A stretch of DNA of 64,000 nucleotides from NCBI GenBank assembly GCA_031546825.1, contig JAVBJU010000003.1:62001-126000 (forward strand). The letters run 5' to 3'. Below are positions 35,213 through 43,805 of this stretch, piece after piece (position 1 is the stretch's first letter; each line of letters begins with the position of its first letter). The position numbers and the translations under genes were made by a program. The stretch is from Hohaiivirga sp031546825. Lineage in GTDB: Bacteria > Pseudomonadota > Alphaproteobacteria > Rhizobiales > Beijerinckiaceae. The notes beneath the pieces were generated by a model. The model was given only the letters and a program-made list of their open reading frames with translations, searched no databases and had not been told where the DNA came from.

Positions 35213-37535
35213 TATTCGTCGCCGTTACGCCGGGGCCAATCGGTAAGTGGATCAGTGCGATGGTGCCGACGCCGTCCTGGGAGCGCAGGCGTAAGGATCC
35301 GCCATGCAGCTCGCAGAGGGAACGGGCGATGGCGAGGCCGAGGCCGGAGCCTTTGTAGGTCTTGGAGAACTCGGCTTCGACCTGCTCGAATGGGCGGCCA
35401 ATCTTTTGCAGCGCGTTTTGCGGGATGCCGATGCCGTTGTCCTCAACATAGATATTGATGGCGTCGCGGGCCTGGCGGGTGCGCACGGTAATGCAGCCAT
35501 TCTGGTTGGTGAACTTCGCTGCGTTTTGCAGAAGGTTGACCAGGATGCGTTGCAGCGCGGTGGCGTCGGCTGGCACCACGATATCTTCGGGTGTGACGTC
35601 CACCGTGATGGAAAGTCCTTTATGGGCTGCCTGTTCCTTGATGGAGGCAAGGGCTTCATGGATGGCTTCATTGACGCCAACATCAGTTTTGGCGAGGCTG
35701 ACCCGGCCATCCTCGATGCTCGACATTTCGAGAATATCTTCGATGGCGCGCAGAAGCTCATGGCCGCTGTCGCAAATGTGCTGCGTATATTCTTCGTATT
35801 TCTCCGAGCCGAGCTTGCCGAACGTCCCGGCCTGCATCAGTTCGGTGAAGCCAAGAATATGAGTGAGCGGTGTGCGCAATTGGTGGCTCATATTGGCGAG
35901 GAATTCGGACTTGGCGCGATTGGCGGTTTCTGCCTTGCCCTTCTGGTCGAGATACCGACCGGCAAGTTCAGCCATTTGATCTGTCTGGTTTTGCAGATCG
36001 CCGCGTGATTTTTCGAGATCCTGAACGGTCGCTTTGAGACGGCGCTCTGAATCGACCAACTGTTCCTCGTGCTTTTTAAGCGCGGTGATATCGACGCCCA
36101 CCGAGACATGGCCGCCGTCGCGGGTGCGGCGTTCGTTGACCTGCAGCCAGCGGCCATCGCCCAGCGCGACTTCGAAGCTCTGGGGGGTATCGCTTGGGCC
36201 ATTGGAAAGCAAACCAGTGCCGGTGCTTTCGAGGCTGGTGTGGCGGATAACCGGCTCGCGTGCCTCGCCGATGACTTCGTCATAGGTCCGGCCCGGCACC
36301 ACTGCGCTCAGCGGCAGGTTATAGAGATGCTGGAACTTGGAGTTGCACAGCACCAGGCGGTTGTTGTTGTCCCACAGCACGAAGGCTTCCGAGATGGCCT
36401 CGATGGCGTCGTGCAGACGGGCGTCATTCGCTTCGGTCTTTTCTTCGAGCGAGCGCTGTTCGCTGGTGTCGATGACGATGCCGACCAGATGGGCGTTGGA
36501 ATCGTCTTCGCCCTGCATGATCTCGGCGCGTGCACGCATCCAGATCCATTCGGAATTGGCGTTGCGCAGGCGGAACTCATGGTCAACCTGTGCGGAATTT
36601 CGGCGCGCAAGTTGGTCGGCAATGGTGTAGAGGTCAGGATCATCCGGGTGGACCATGGCATTGACTTCGCCGAAGGAGAGAAACTCCTCGCCGCGCTCAT
36701 AGCCCAGCAATCGGTACATGGAATCTGACCAGTAAATACGTCCGCGAGCAATATCCCAATCCCACAGGCCGCAGCGGCCACGATTGAGTGCGCTGTCAAT
36801 GCGTTGACGAACACGTTCGCAGATATCATCGGCAACGCGCGCCCGGTCAGCCTGAAGGAAGTAGGCCGCGCCGAGGCCGCCCAGCACCACGACGATCGCC
36901 GCGAGTAAGGCGATCTGCTGCATGATGCGGCTGTACCAGCCCGCATAAAGATCGGAAAGCGGCTGCACGACAGCGATGTAATTGCCGGAAGCTGCCAGGC
37001 TGCGCACGGTGGCGATGGCAGAAGCGCCATCGGCGAGGGTCACCGTCATGACCCCAGCGCGATCGGCGAACAGGGTCACCGGCTGGCCGGCTCCGAAGAG
37101 CGCATCAAGCGTCTTGGGGATATTTGTGGTGACGGGATAAGAGGTGAGAACGGCGCCGTCCATATTGGCCAGCAACACGGTGCGTCCCTGGGTGAGGGAT
37201 GTTGCGGGCAAAAGTCTAGCGAAGGCAGTGAGGCGCGCATTGATATCTGCGCCTTCGGCAGCCGAGCGTGTTTGGTCAAAGCGCAGCGCCGAGATGGATG
37301 CGACGATGTCGATATTGCCAATGGCCTCGGCCAGGATTGCCTGCCGTGTCGAGCGTGCTTGCATCCAGGCCCCGACAAACAGCACCGCAAGGAAGCATGT
37401 CAGTAGGGCCGGGATTGTGTAGCGTAGCCACGGCTCAAGCCGCGCCAGCCGACGAAATGCCGGATGAGCCGCCGTACGGGCGATGCCAAGTATTGTGGCG
37501 GCGCCTGAAGGCGCAGCAACGGTCTCCGCTTCCAT
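35187..37535 (-). CDS. pleC: PAS-domain sensor histidine kinase, PleC-like
   Basis: A 782-residue membrane kinase with membrane segments near 40-62 and 220-242, a periplasmic domain, two PAS domains (about 270-400 and 410-515), a coiled coil, an H-box (His551 in MSHQLRTPLTHI), an N-box (NLLQNAAKFT) and G-boxes (DNGIGIP, GSGLGLA). In Sinorhizobium the gene after glnE is pleC, a kinase/phosphatase for the cell-fate regulator DivK; position and layout support that here. The residue after His is Gln rather than Glu and the motif reads TPLTHI instead of TPLNAI, unusual for this group. The start at 37535 has an AAAGGAC site. Confidence 0.65.
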   Translation of the reverse strand: MEAETVAAPSGAATILGIARTAAHPAFRRLARLEPWLRYTIPALLTCFLAVLFVGAWMQARSTRQAILAEAIGNIDIVASISALRFDQTRSAAEGADINARLTAFARLLPATSLTQGRTVLLANMDGAVLTSYPVTTNIPKTLDALFGAGQPVTLFADRAGVMTVTLADGASAIATVRSLAASGNYIAVVQPLSDLYAGWYSRIMQQIALLAAIVVVLGGLGAAYFLQADRARVADDICERVRQRIDSALNRGRCGLWDWDIARGRIYWSDSMYRLLGYERGEEFLSFGEVNAMVHPDDPDLYTIADQLARRNSAQVDHEFRLRNANSEWIWMRARAEIMQGEDDSNAHLVGIVIDTSEQRSLEEKTEANDARLHDAIEAISEAFVLWDNNNRLVLCNSKFQHLYNLPLSAVVPGRTYDEVIGEAREPVIRHTSLESTGTGLLSNGPSDTPQSFEVALGDGRWLQVNERRTRDGGHVSVGVDITALKKHEEQLVDSERRLKATVQDLEKSRGDLQNQTDQMAELAGRYLDQKGKAETANRAKSEFLANMSHQLRTPLTHILGFTELMQAGTFGKLGSEKYEEYTQHICDSGHELLRAIEDILEMSSIEDGRVSLAKTDVGVNEAIHEALASIKEQAAHKGLSITVDVTPEDIVVPADATALQRILVNLLQNAAKFTNQNGCITVRTRQARDAINIYVEDNGIGIPQNALQKIGRPFEQVEAEFSKTYKGSGLGLAIARSLCELHGGSLRLRSQDGVGTIALIHLPIGPGVTATNIALGDTVH

Positions 37536-37779
37536 GCGAAGTCCTTTCGGAATCCTGTTAAAACGTCCATCGGGAGGACGTGCCGCATCTCCCCGAATCA
37601 CTAGTAATAGAATCACTGATGATTGATTTGTCCAGCCGGAAAGCCGTGAAGTAAGAAAAAAATTAACTATATTTTATCATTTGTGGATATTTCCGGATTT
37701 TGCCCTAAGAAAAGCAATTCCTTGTCTGGGAACGCGCAACCGATTTGGCGTAAAAAGCCATGGTGTTCAGGACATTTTA

Positions 37780-37819
37780 AACGACAACGCCACTCCCTTG
37801 CGAGAGTGGCGTTGTCGTT
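37780..37819 (-). terminator. Perfect 16-bp hairpin after pepN
   Basis: AACGACAACGCCACTC (37780-37795) and its exact complement (37804-37819) form a 16-bp stem with an 8-base loop. On the minus strand it is followed by TTTAAAAT. It lies 86 bases after the pepN stop and probably terminates pepN. Confidence 0.75.
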
Positions 37820-37905
37820 AATGAGGTGTCGGTTGCCGCTTTTGCGTCATGCAAAAACGTGATGCGCCATGGCGCGCCATGCGCCTGCGGGATGCGTTGC
37901 GCGCG

Positions 37906-40536
37906 TCAGGTGAGCGAGCGATGGACGATATCGGCGCTGTCGCGCGACAGGTTGGGAAGGGCTGCGATGCGCCGCAACTCCCGTTCCGCATGTTGCCGCC
38001 GGACCGCATTCATGGTTCGCCACGGCCCGAAGGCGGTGAGAAGTCGGGCGGCGATCTGCGGATTGATGGGATCGAGCGCCAATACCAGGTCAGCCAGCAG
38101 CGCATAACCGCGCCCGCTGGCGTGGTGGAACTGGGTTGGGTTTGCCATCGAAAAAGCGCCAAAGATCGACCGCACCCGGTTGGGATTGGAAATTGAATAG
38201 CCTGGATGGGTGGTGAGCGTCTTGATGCGGTCAAACACGCCTTCTTCGGGGGTGGCGGCCTGCAACGCGAACCATTTATCGAGCACCAGCGGCTCATCGC
38301 GGTAGCGTTCGCCAAATTCGACTATGGCCTTTTCACGCAGTGCTCCCGGAATGAGCGACAGTGTTGCAAGTGCGGCCAGGCGGTCGGTCATATTGGTCGC
38401 TTGCTGAACCTGCGCGTAGGCCAGAGCCTCACCGCGTGTTGGGTCAGCCTCCGCCAGCAGACTGAGCGCGAGATTACGCAGCGAACGCTTGCCAACGCTT
38501 GCAGCATCGGGGCTGTAAGGCGCGGTGGTTGCGGAGCTTTCAAGGAAGTCGCTGAGGGTGGGGGTCAACACCCGGGCAATATGGCGGCGCAGTGCGACAC
38601 GGCTGTTGAAAATTGCATCGGGGTCGATATCCGTGCCGATCTCCTGGGCAATATCGCTCTCACCCGGAAGCGTTAGGGTTAGCGCCGTGAAGGCGGGGTC
38701 GTTCGTGGCCTGCGCTGTTGTGAATACCAGCAGGGCTTGCGCGAACGCCTCGATTTCTTCGGTGGGGTTTTCCCCATTGACCATGCGCTTCATCAGGCGG
38801 GTCGCCACGGTCTGTGTTGCCTGCCAGCGATTGAACGGGTCGCTGTCGTGACGCAGCAGCGTCAGCAAATCGGTATTGGTCAGGTCCAGCGTAACTTTGA
38901 CGGGGGCTGAGAAGTTGCGGAATACCGAAGGCACCGGCGCTTCGGGCACGTTGGCGAAGGTGATGCTGTCTTCGGCCTTGTCGAACACGAATACGCCGTC
39001 AGCGTTGACGCGGTTGCAGTCGAGCGGCAGATCACCCGATTGCGTCACGAGACCAAGCGAAACCGGAATGACAAGGGCTTCTTTAACAAGCTGGCCGGGG
39101 GTGGGCGGTGTTGATTGGCTGAAGTCGAGCTGGTAGCTACGGCTTGCGGCATCATAATGCCCTTTAACTGTCACTTCCGGTGTTCCTGCCTGGGCGTACC
39201 AGCGGGCGAACATGGTGAGGTCGTGCCCGGAGCTTTGCTCGAATGCCTGAAGGAAATCCTCGATGGTTGCGGCAGTGCCGTCATTGCGGTCGAAATAGAT
39301 ATCCATGCCGTGCCGGAACGCTTCGGCACCGATCAGGGTCTTGATCATGCGGACCACTTCCGCGCCTTTGTCGTAGACGGTAGCGGTGTAAAAGTTGTTG
39401 ATCTCGCTGTACTGCGTCGGGCGCACCGGATGGGCGAGGGGGCCCGCATCTTCCGGGAATTGGCGGGCGCGGAGGTTCTTGACCTCGGAAATACGATAAA
39501 CTGGGCGCGAACGCTGGTCACATGAGAATTCCTGATCGCGGAACACGGTCAGGCCCTCTTTCAGGCAAAGCTGGAACCAGTCGCGGCAGGTGATGCGGTC
39601 GCCGGTCCAGTTATGGAAATACTCATGGGCAATCACCGACTCGATGCCAACATAATCAATGTCAGTGGTGGTTTCCGGCGAGGCTAGAACGTACTTATCG
39701 TTGAAAATATTGAGGCCTTTGTTCTCCATCGCTCCCATATTGAAATCCGACACCGCGACGACATTGAAAACATCGAGATCGTATTCGCGGCCGAAGACGT
39801 CCTCATCCCAGCGCATGGAGCGCTCCAGCGCATCAAGTGCATAGGTTGCACGTTCGGCTTTGCCCGGCTCCACATAGATGGCGGCCTCAACTGCGCGGCC
39901 ACGCATGGTGGTGAAGGTCTTGGCGATGTGGTCGAGGCGACCACCGACCAGAGCGAAGAGGTAAGAGGGTTTCGGAAACGGGTCTTTCCACACCGCGTAA
40001 TGGCGGTTGCCGCCGGGAATGTCGCCCCGCTCATCCGGGTTGCCGTTGCCGAGCAGGATGGGAGCTTCATCGCGGTCTGCTTCGATGCGGGTGGTGTAGA
40101 CGGCCATCACATCGGGACGGTCGAGGAAATAGGTAATGCGGCGGAAGCCCTCGGCCTCGCACTGGGTGCAATAGACGCCGTTTGAGCGGTAAAGCCCCAT
40201 CAGCTTGGTGTTTGCTGTTGGGTCAAGGATGGTTTCGATCGTGAGTTCGAATGGACGCTCCGGCACCGTAGCAAGCGTCAGCGCTTGCGGTGTGGCCTGA
40301 TATGCGGACGTGGGCAGCAGTTCACCATCGAGCCAGATATCGCGCATGACGATCTCATCGCCGTCGAGCACCAGCGGCGCAGTGGCGCGGCCCGCCGGGT
40401 TACGGCGTAGGGTCATGGTGCTGACGACGCGGGTTTCCGTCGGATGCAGGATGATATCGAGATGGACATTGTCGATCAGAAAGCCACTGGGACGGTAGTC
40501 TTCGAGGCGAATGAGCGTCGGCGTGTCTGTCCGCAT
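37906..40536 (-). CDS. pepN: Aminopeptidase N (M1 family)
   Basis: An 876-residue cytoplasmic zinc aminopeptidase that removes N-terminal residues from peptides. It has the substrate-recognition motif GAMEN (268-272) and the zinc site HEYFH (His304, Glu305, His308) with third ligand Glu327. Length matches E. coli PepN. ATG 40536 has a GAGGAACC ribosome site and begins MRTDTPTLIRLEDY, typical of the family; a longer frame would overlap the upstream CDF gene. The 62-base gap suggests co-transcription with the metal exporter. Confidence 0.96.
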   Translation of the reverse strand: MRTDTPTLIRLEDYRPSGFLIDNVHLDIILHPTETRVVSTMTLRRNPAGRATAPLVLDGDEIVMRDIWLDGELLPTSAYQATPQALTLATVPERPFELTIETILDPTANTKLMGLYRSNGVYCTQCEAEGFRRITYFLDRPDVMAVYTTRIEADRDEAPILLGNGNPDERGDIPGGNRHYAVWKDPFPKPSYLFALVGGRLDHIAKTFTTMRGRAVEAAIYVEPGKAERATYALDALERSMRWDEDVFGREYDLDVFNVVAVSDFNMGAMENKGLNIFNDKYVLASPETTTDIDYVGIESVIAHEYFHNWTGDRITCRDWFQLCLKEGLTVFRDQEFSCDQRSRPVYRISEVKNLRARQFPEDAGPLAHPVRPTQYSEINNFYTATVYDKGAEVVRMIKTLIGAEAFRHGMDIYFDRNDGTAATIEDFLQAFEQSSGHDLTMFARWYAQAGTPEVTVKGHYDAASRSYQLDFSQSTPPTPGQLVKEALVIPVSLGLVTQSGDLPLDCNRVNADGVFVFDKAEDSITFANVPEAPVPSVFRNFSAPVKVTLDLTNTDLLTLLRHDSDPFNRWQATQTVATRLMKRMVNGENPTEEIEAFAQALLVFTTAQATNDPAFTALTLTLPGESDIAQEIGTDIDPDAIFNSRVALRRHIARVLTPTLSDFLESSATTAPYSPDAASVGKRSLRNLALSLLAEADPTRGEALAYAQVQQATNMTDRLAALATLSLIPGALREKAIVEFGERYRDEPLVLDKWFALQAATPEEGVFDRIKTLTTHPGYSISNPNRVRSIFGAFSMANPTQFHHASGRGYALLADLVLALDPINPQIAARLLTAFGPWRTMNAVRRQHAERELRRIAALPNLSRDSADIVHRSLT

Positions 40537-40598
40537 GGTGGTTCCTCGTCCGGGAGAATGAGAAGGCGGTGTGGATGTGGCGTTAGCGAGGGCCGCTT

Positions 40599-42017
40599 TC
40601 AACGCTTGGTCTGTGAGGCATTTGTCTTATCCGGTTCGGCGTGTCCCACCACCCGGATGACATCGGGGTGATTGGCGCGGAACAGGCGCTCGATACGATC
40701 CACGCTGTCATGGACCTCGGTGACAGTACGGCTTGGGTCAACATAGCAGTGATAATTGACCACGAGCCCAGCGGATGAAGTGCGCGCCCTCACGGAGTGG
40801 ATGTGGCTGATCTCCCGGTCTTGCTCGGCGCAGGCCATGAGTGTCCGGGCGATCTGGGCGGTTTCTTCTTCCGAGAGGTTCTTGCCATCGAGGGGATTGG
40901 CGTTGAGTGGCTCGATATGGGTTTCAACTTCGGTGTCGTCCCCAAATTCATTGCGAATGGCGGCCTCAAGGCGGGTTGCCAGCATATGGGCGGCGGCGAG
41001 GCTCAACCGACCATCGACCTCAAGGTCGCAGCCCACCGACAAGCGGCTGTCGATGTTTTGAATAATGACGTTATGGATGGGCAGGCGCTGTTTCGCTGAG
41101 ATCAGCATGATGCGCTCGAACAGTGTTTCATTGTTGAGTTGCACCGGATCGGCAATCACCGTCAGTTCCGCATTGGGCACTTCTGCGGCAACGGCGGCAG
41201 CAATCTGCTTTTTGACCAGTACCACCTTGTCGAGCGGCAGCGTGCGCGAGACCTGCACATGGATTTCGCCGAACACCGCGCCACCAGCGGGGCGGACCCG
41301 GACGCTTTCGACGAGGGCCACACCCGGCACCATTTCTGCTTCGCGGCGGATGATATCCGACAGGCCGGCAGGGGCGGTATCAATCAGCGTGTTGATGGTG
41401 CGGATGGCAAGGCGTATGCCCGAAATGGCGATGAATACGGCGACGATAAGCGCGGCAATGGTATCGGCCTGTTTGAAACCGAGCAGGATCGCCCCGAATG
41501 CGGCCAGCACCATCAGTGAATTGACGAGATCCGAGGCGAAATGCAGGGCATCGGCTTCGAGCGCTTCGCTGTGCGTGAGCTTGGCAACTTTTCTCAGTGA
41601 ATACCAGCGCCAGGCATCAAGGGCGATGGCGCCGATGAGGATGACGAAAGCCAGCCCGTGCGGAACGATTTCCGCCGAACCCGTCATCAAACGGTGATAG
41701 CTCTGGAAAGCAATGACCCCGGCAAGAAGCAGCAGGAAAACAGTTTCAATCAACGCTGCCATCGATTCGATCTTGCCATGACCGAATTGGTGATCTTCGT
41801 CAGCGGGTTGATGGGCTTTGCGAATGGCGAACCAGGTGATGGTGGTGAACACCACATCAAGCAAGCTGTGCAAGGCATCGGAAATGAGCGCAAGCGAACC
41901 GGTGAGCATGCCGCCAATGGCTTTGGCGATGGTAATCAGCGCGCTGACCAGGATCGAGCGAAATGCCACGGTCTCCTTCAACTGGTCGTGATTGCCGTGC
42001 TGGTGATGGTGTCCCAT
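40599..42017 (-). CDS. Cation diffusion facilitator (CDF) metal exporter
   Basis: A 472-residue inner-membrane transporter with about six membrane segments, a metal-binding SDALHS motif in helix 2 and HFASDLVNS in helix 5, and a cytoplasmic extension nearly 280 residues long that appears to hold two tandem cytoplasmic CDF domains, longer than usual. The N-terminus is His-rich (MGHHHQHGNHD). It exports divalent metals such as zinc, iron or manganese; the metal cannot be told from sequence. It is divergent from gloA. Confidence 0.88.
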   Translation of the reverse strand: MGHHHQHGNHDQLKETVAFRSILVSALITIAKAIGGMLTGSLALISDALHSLLDVVFTTITWFAIRKAHQPADEDHQFGHGKIESMAALIETVFLLLLAGVIAFQSYHRLMTGSAEIVPHGLAFVILIGAIALDAWRWYSLRKVAKLTHSEALEADALHFASDLVNSLMVLAAFGAILLGFKQADTIAALIVAVFIAISGIRLAIRTINTLIDTAPAGLSDIIRREAEMVPGVALVESVRVRPAGGAVFGEIHVQVSRTLPLDKVVLVKKQIAAAVAAEVPNAELTVIADPVQLNNETLFERIMLISAKQRLPIHNVIIQNIDSRLSVGCDLEVDGRLSLAAAHMLATRLEAAIRNEFGDDTEVETHIEPLNANPLDGKNLSEEETAQIARTLMACAEQDREISHIHSVRARTSSAGLVVNYHCYVDPSRTVTEVHDSVDRIERLFRANHPDVIRVVGHAEPDKTNASQTKR

Positions 42018-42194
42018 TGTCGCCCTTGCGTTTAAGCCCTAACTCCCTGCCATCCATATGGCATGAGGGCGGCTTTGTGAACGGTTCAGTTTTCCGCTCG
42101 CGCGCTTTCCGCCAGCTTCGTGCCGAAACACCCTTTTCGGCATCGCGCCGTCGGGTTAAATGCTGCTATCTTTAGTTTCTCACGGGAGTGCGTG

Positions 42195-42629
42195 ATGCAA
42201 TACGCCCATACCATGATCCGGGTGTCTAACCTGGAAAAGTCTCTCGATTTCTTCAAGAAGACGCTCGGCCTCGTCGAAGTGCGCCGCTGGGATAGCGAAA
42301 AAGGCCAGTTCACCAACGTGTTTCTGGGAACCCCGGCGGATATTGCGCGGGGCGGTATCATTCCCACCGTTGAGCTGACCTATAACTGGGGTGATCACAC
42401 TTATACCGGCGGCCGCAATTTCGGCCATCTGGCCTTTTATGTCGATGATCTCTATGCCACCTGCCAGAATATTCTGGATAACGGCGTCGAACTCAATCGC
42501 CCGCCTCGTGATGGGCATTTGGCATTTTTCAAGACACCGGACGACATCTCCATTGAACTCATCCAGAAGGGTGAGGACAAGCCGGTGCAGGAACCCTGGG
42601 CGTCGATGCCGAATGTCGGTAGCTGGTAA
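42195..42629 (+). CDS. gloA: Lactoylglutathione lyase (glyoxalase I)
   Basis: A 144-residue VOC-fold enzyme that converts the methylglyoxal-glutathione hemithioacetal to S-lactoylglutathione. Expected metal ligands are present: His5, Glu60 (PTVELTYNWG), His78 (FGHLAFYVDD) and Glu121 (ISIELIQ). The short length, without the insertions of zinc-dependent eukaryotic-type enzymes, fits the nickel/cobalt-activated bacterial class of E. coli GloA. It is followed after 25 bases by a UreE-like gene, a possible metal supplier. ATG 42195 follows GGGAG. Confidence 0.93.
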   Translation: MQYAHTMIRVSNLEKSLDFFKKTLGLVEVRRWDSEKGQFTNVFLGTPADIARGGIIPTVELTYNWGDHTYTGGRNFGHLAFYVDDLYATCQNILDNGVELNRPPRDGHLAFFKTPDDISIELIQKGEDKPVQEPWASMPNVGSW

Positions 42630-42654
42630 ATTTGATACGATAAGGACATCTAAA

Positions 42655-43233
42655 ATGCTGCGTGCTGAAAGCATTATTCGCAAACCGGCAGTCAAAGCCG
42701 AACTCGTTGCCGACACTGTTATTCTTGACCATGAGGCCCGTGGGCTTCTGGCCCTGAAGCTCCATTGTGAGAACGGCCTCATTGCCGGGTTTGCCGGAGA
42801 CAAACCGGCCAATCTCCGGGATGGCGACGCTTTCAAACTGGAAGATGGCCGTCTCATTCTGGTGCGCGCCGCCAATGAGGAGCTGGTCAAGGTGACGGCG
42901 GAAAATCCGCTGCGTCTTGTGCGCCTTGCCTGGCAGCTCGGCAGCAACCATGTGGCGATGGAAGCTACCGTGGATGCGCTTTACGTGGAAAGCGATTTGC
43001 TGTTGGAGGAACTGATCCGGGGGCAGGGATGTATCCTGGCACCGGTCATCAGGCCCTTCAACCCGGAAAATGCTGTCGAACACGGGCATTGCGGCTGCGG
43101 CCATGACCACGGCCACGATCATGGTCATGAGCATGGGCACCACCATCATGAGCACGGGCACGAGCACCATTCCCATGGTGAAGGTGGTTGTGGCTGTGGT
43201 TGCGGCGGGCACGGACACAAGCACGACCATTAA
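42655..43233 (+). CDS. UreE-like nickel-binding protein with His-rich tail
   Basis: A 192-residue protein. The first 140 residues resemble the urease metallochaperone UreE (peptide-binding N-domain, then a metal-binding domain with RLAWQLGSNHVAME). The last 50 or so residues hold 21 His and five Cys in GHDHGHEHG-like repeats. UreE delivers nickel to urease, but no urease or ureDFG gene is in the window, and the usual HLGNRH motif is altered to QLGSNH. Co-transcription with gloA suggests it may load or buffer nickel for glyoxalase. A hairpin follows the gene. Confidence 0.8.
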   Translation: MLRAESIIRKPAVKAELVADTVILDHEARGLLALKLHCENGLIAGFAGDKPANLRDGDAFKLEDGRLILVRAANEELVKVTAENPLRLVRLAWQLGSNHVAMEATVDALYVESDLLLEELIRGQGCILAPVIRPFNPENAVEHGHCGCGHDHGHDHGHEHGHHHHEHGHEHHSHGEGGCGCGCGGHGHKHDH

Positions 43234-43256
43234 TTTGATTTAATCTGTTTTTGAAA

Positions 43257-43289
43257 AACGGCGGGGAACGCAAGGCGTTTTCCGCCGTT
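43257..43289 (+). terminator. Hairpin terminator after the UreE-like gene
   Basis: AACGGCGG (43257-43264) pairs with CCGCCGTT (43282-43289), with further inner pairing. The T-run after it is weak, so termination efficiency is uncertain. Confidence 0.55.
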
Positions 43290-43355
43290 GTTGATTCGCA
43301 AGCACCCATTCAAGTGGTTTCATTTTGGAGTAACCGCCCGTTATCGCGAAGGCCG

Positions 43356-43370
43356 TTAAGCCGAGGTTAA
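43356..43370. promoter_or_regulatory. CtrA-like box TTAA-N7-TTAA
   Basis: TTAA at 43356-43359 and 43367-43370 are separated by exactly seven bases, the spacing of full CtrA binding sites in alphaproteobacteria. It is 131 bases before a small unknown gene. About one such match per several windows of this base composition is expected by chance. Confidence 0.35.
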
Positions 43371-43500
43371 GCTACAATTAGGAAGAATGGCGCAAATCGG
43401 GCTTCAATGTCATGATATGGCGAAAGAATTGTCACAGTGCTGCCAAGGTGGCCTCTTACAACTTTCATCCTAACAGGGCGCAACATAAAGGAGGCTCCCG

Positions 43501-43740
43501 ATGCAAGAAAAGGAGATGGAAGCCATGAGCACATTCATTCTTTTCCGACGCAAGGCCGAAGCCGGGTTTTGTTGTGCCGTTCCGGAAGGGCAATCGCAGC
43601 CCTGCTTTCTTGAAGAAGGCGAATGGGAGGCATTTGGCAAAATCGGCGATGGAGCCAGCGCTTGGCCGAGCCAATTCCACGCGACGTCTGCGGACGCTTG
43701 CGCCAGAATCAACGGGTTTTACCTGTTCCAGTCCTGCTGA
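43501..43740 (+). CDS. Small cysteine-containing protein of unknown function
   Basis: A 79-residue frame after a strong AAAGGAGG ribosome site, and followed by an intrinsic terminator, so it forms a complete single-gene unit. ATG codons at 43501, 43516 and 43525 are all in frame; the first fits the ribosome site best. The product has no signal or membrane segment and contains FRRKAEAGFCCAVPEG and a C-terminal FYLFQSC. I do not recognise a family. Confidence 0.6.
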   Translation: MQEKEMEAMSTFILFRRKAEAGFCCAVPEGQSQPCFLEEGEWEAFGKIGDGASAWPSQFHATSADACARINGFYLFQSC

Positions 43741-43767
43741 AACAGCTTCAAGACTTCCAGCTTCCAT

Positions 43768-43805
43768 GGGGCGACCGAATTAGTTCGGTGCGCCCCTTTG
43801 TTTTT
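43768..43805 (+). terminator. Intrinsic terminator
   Basis: A stem of GGGGCG plus ACCGAA (43768-43779) pairs with TTCGGT plus CGCCCC (43784-43796, one bulged base), followed by TTTGTTTTT. It separates the small gene from the convergent PanE-like gene. Confidence 0.85.

Noticed and set aside
43081..43233. Short tandem repeats that could suggest a CRISPR or repeat array
   Set aside because: They are in-frame CAT/CAC/GGC codons of the His-rich UreE tail; there are no unique spacers or fixed repeat units.
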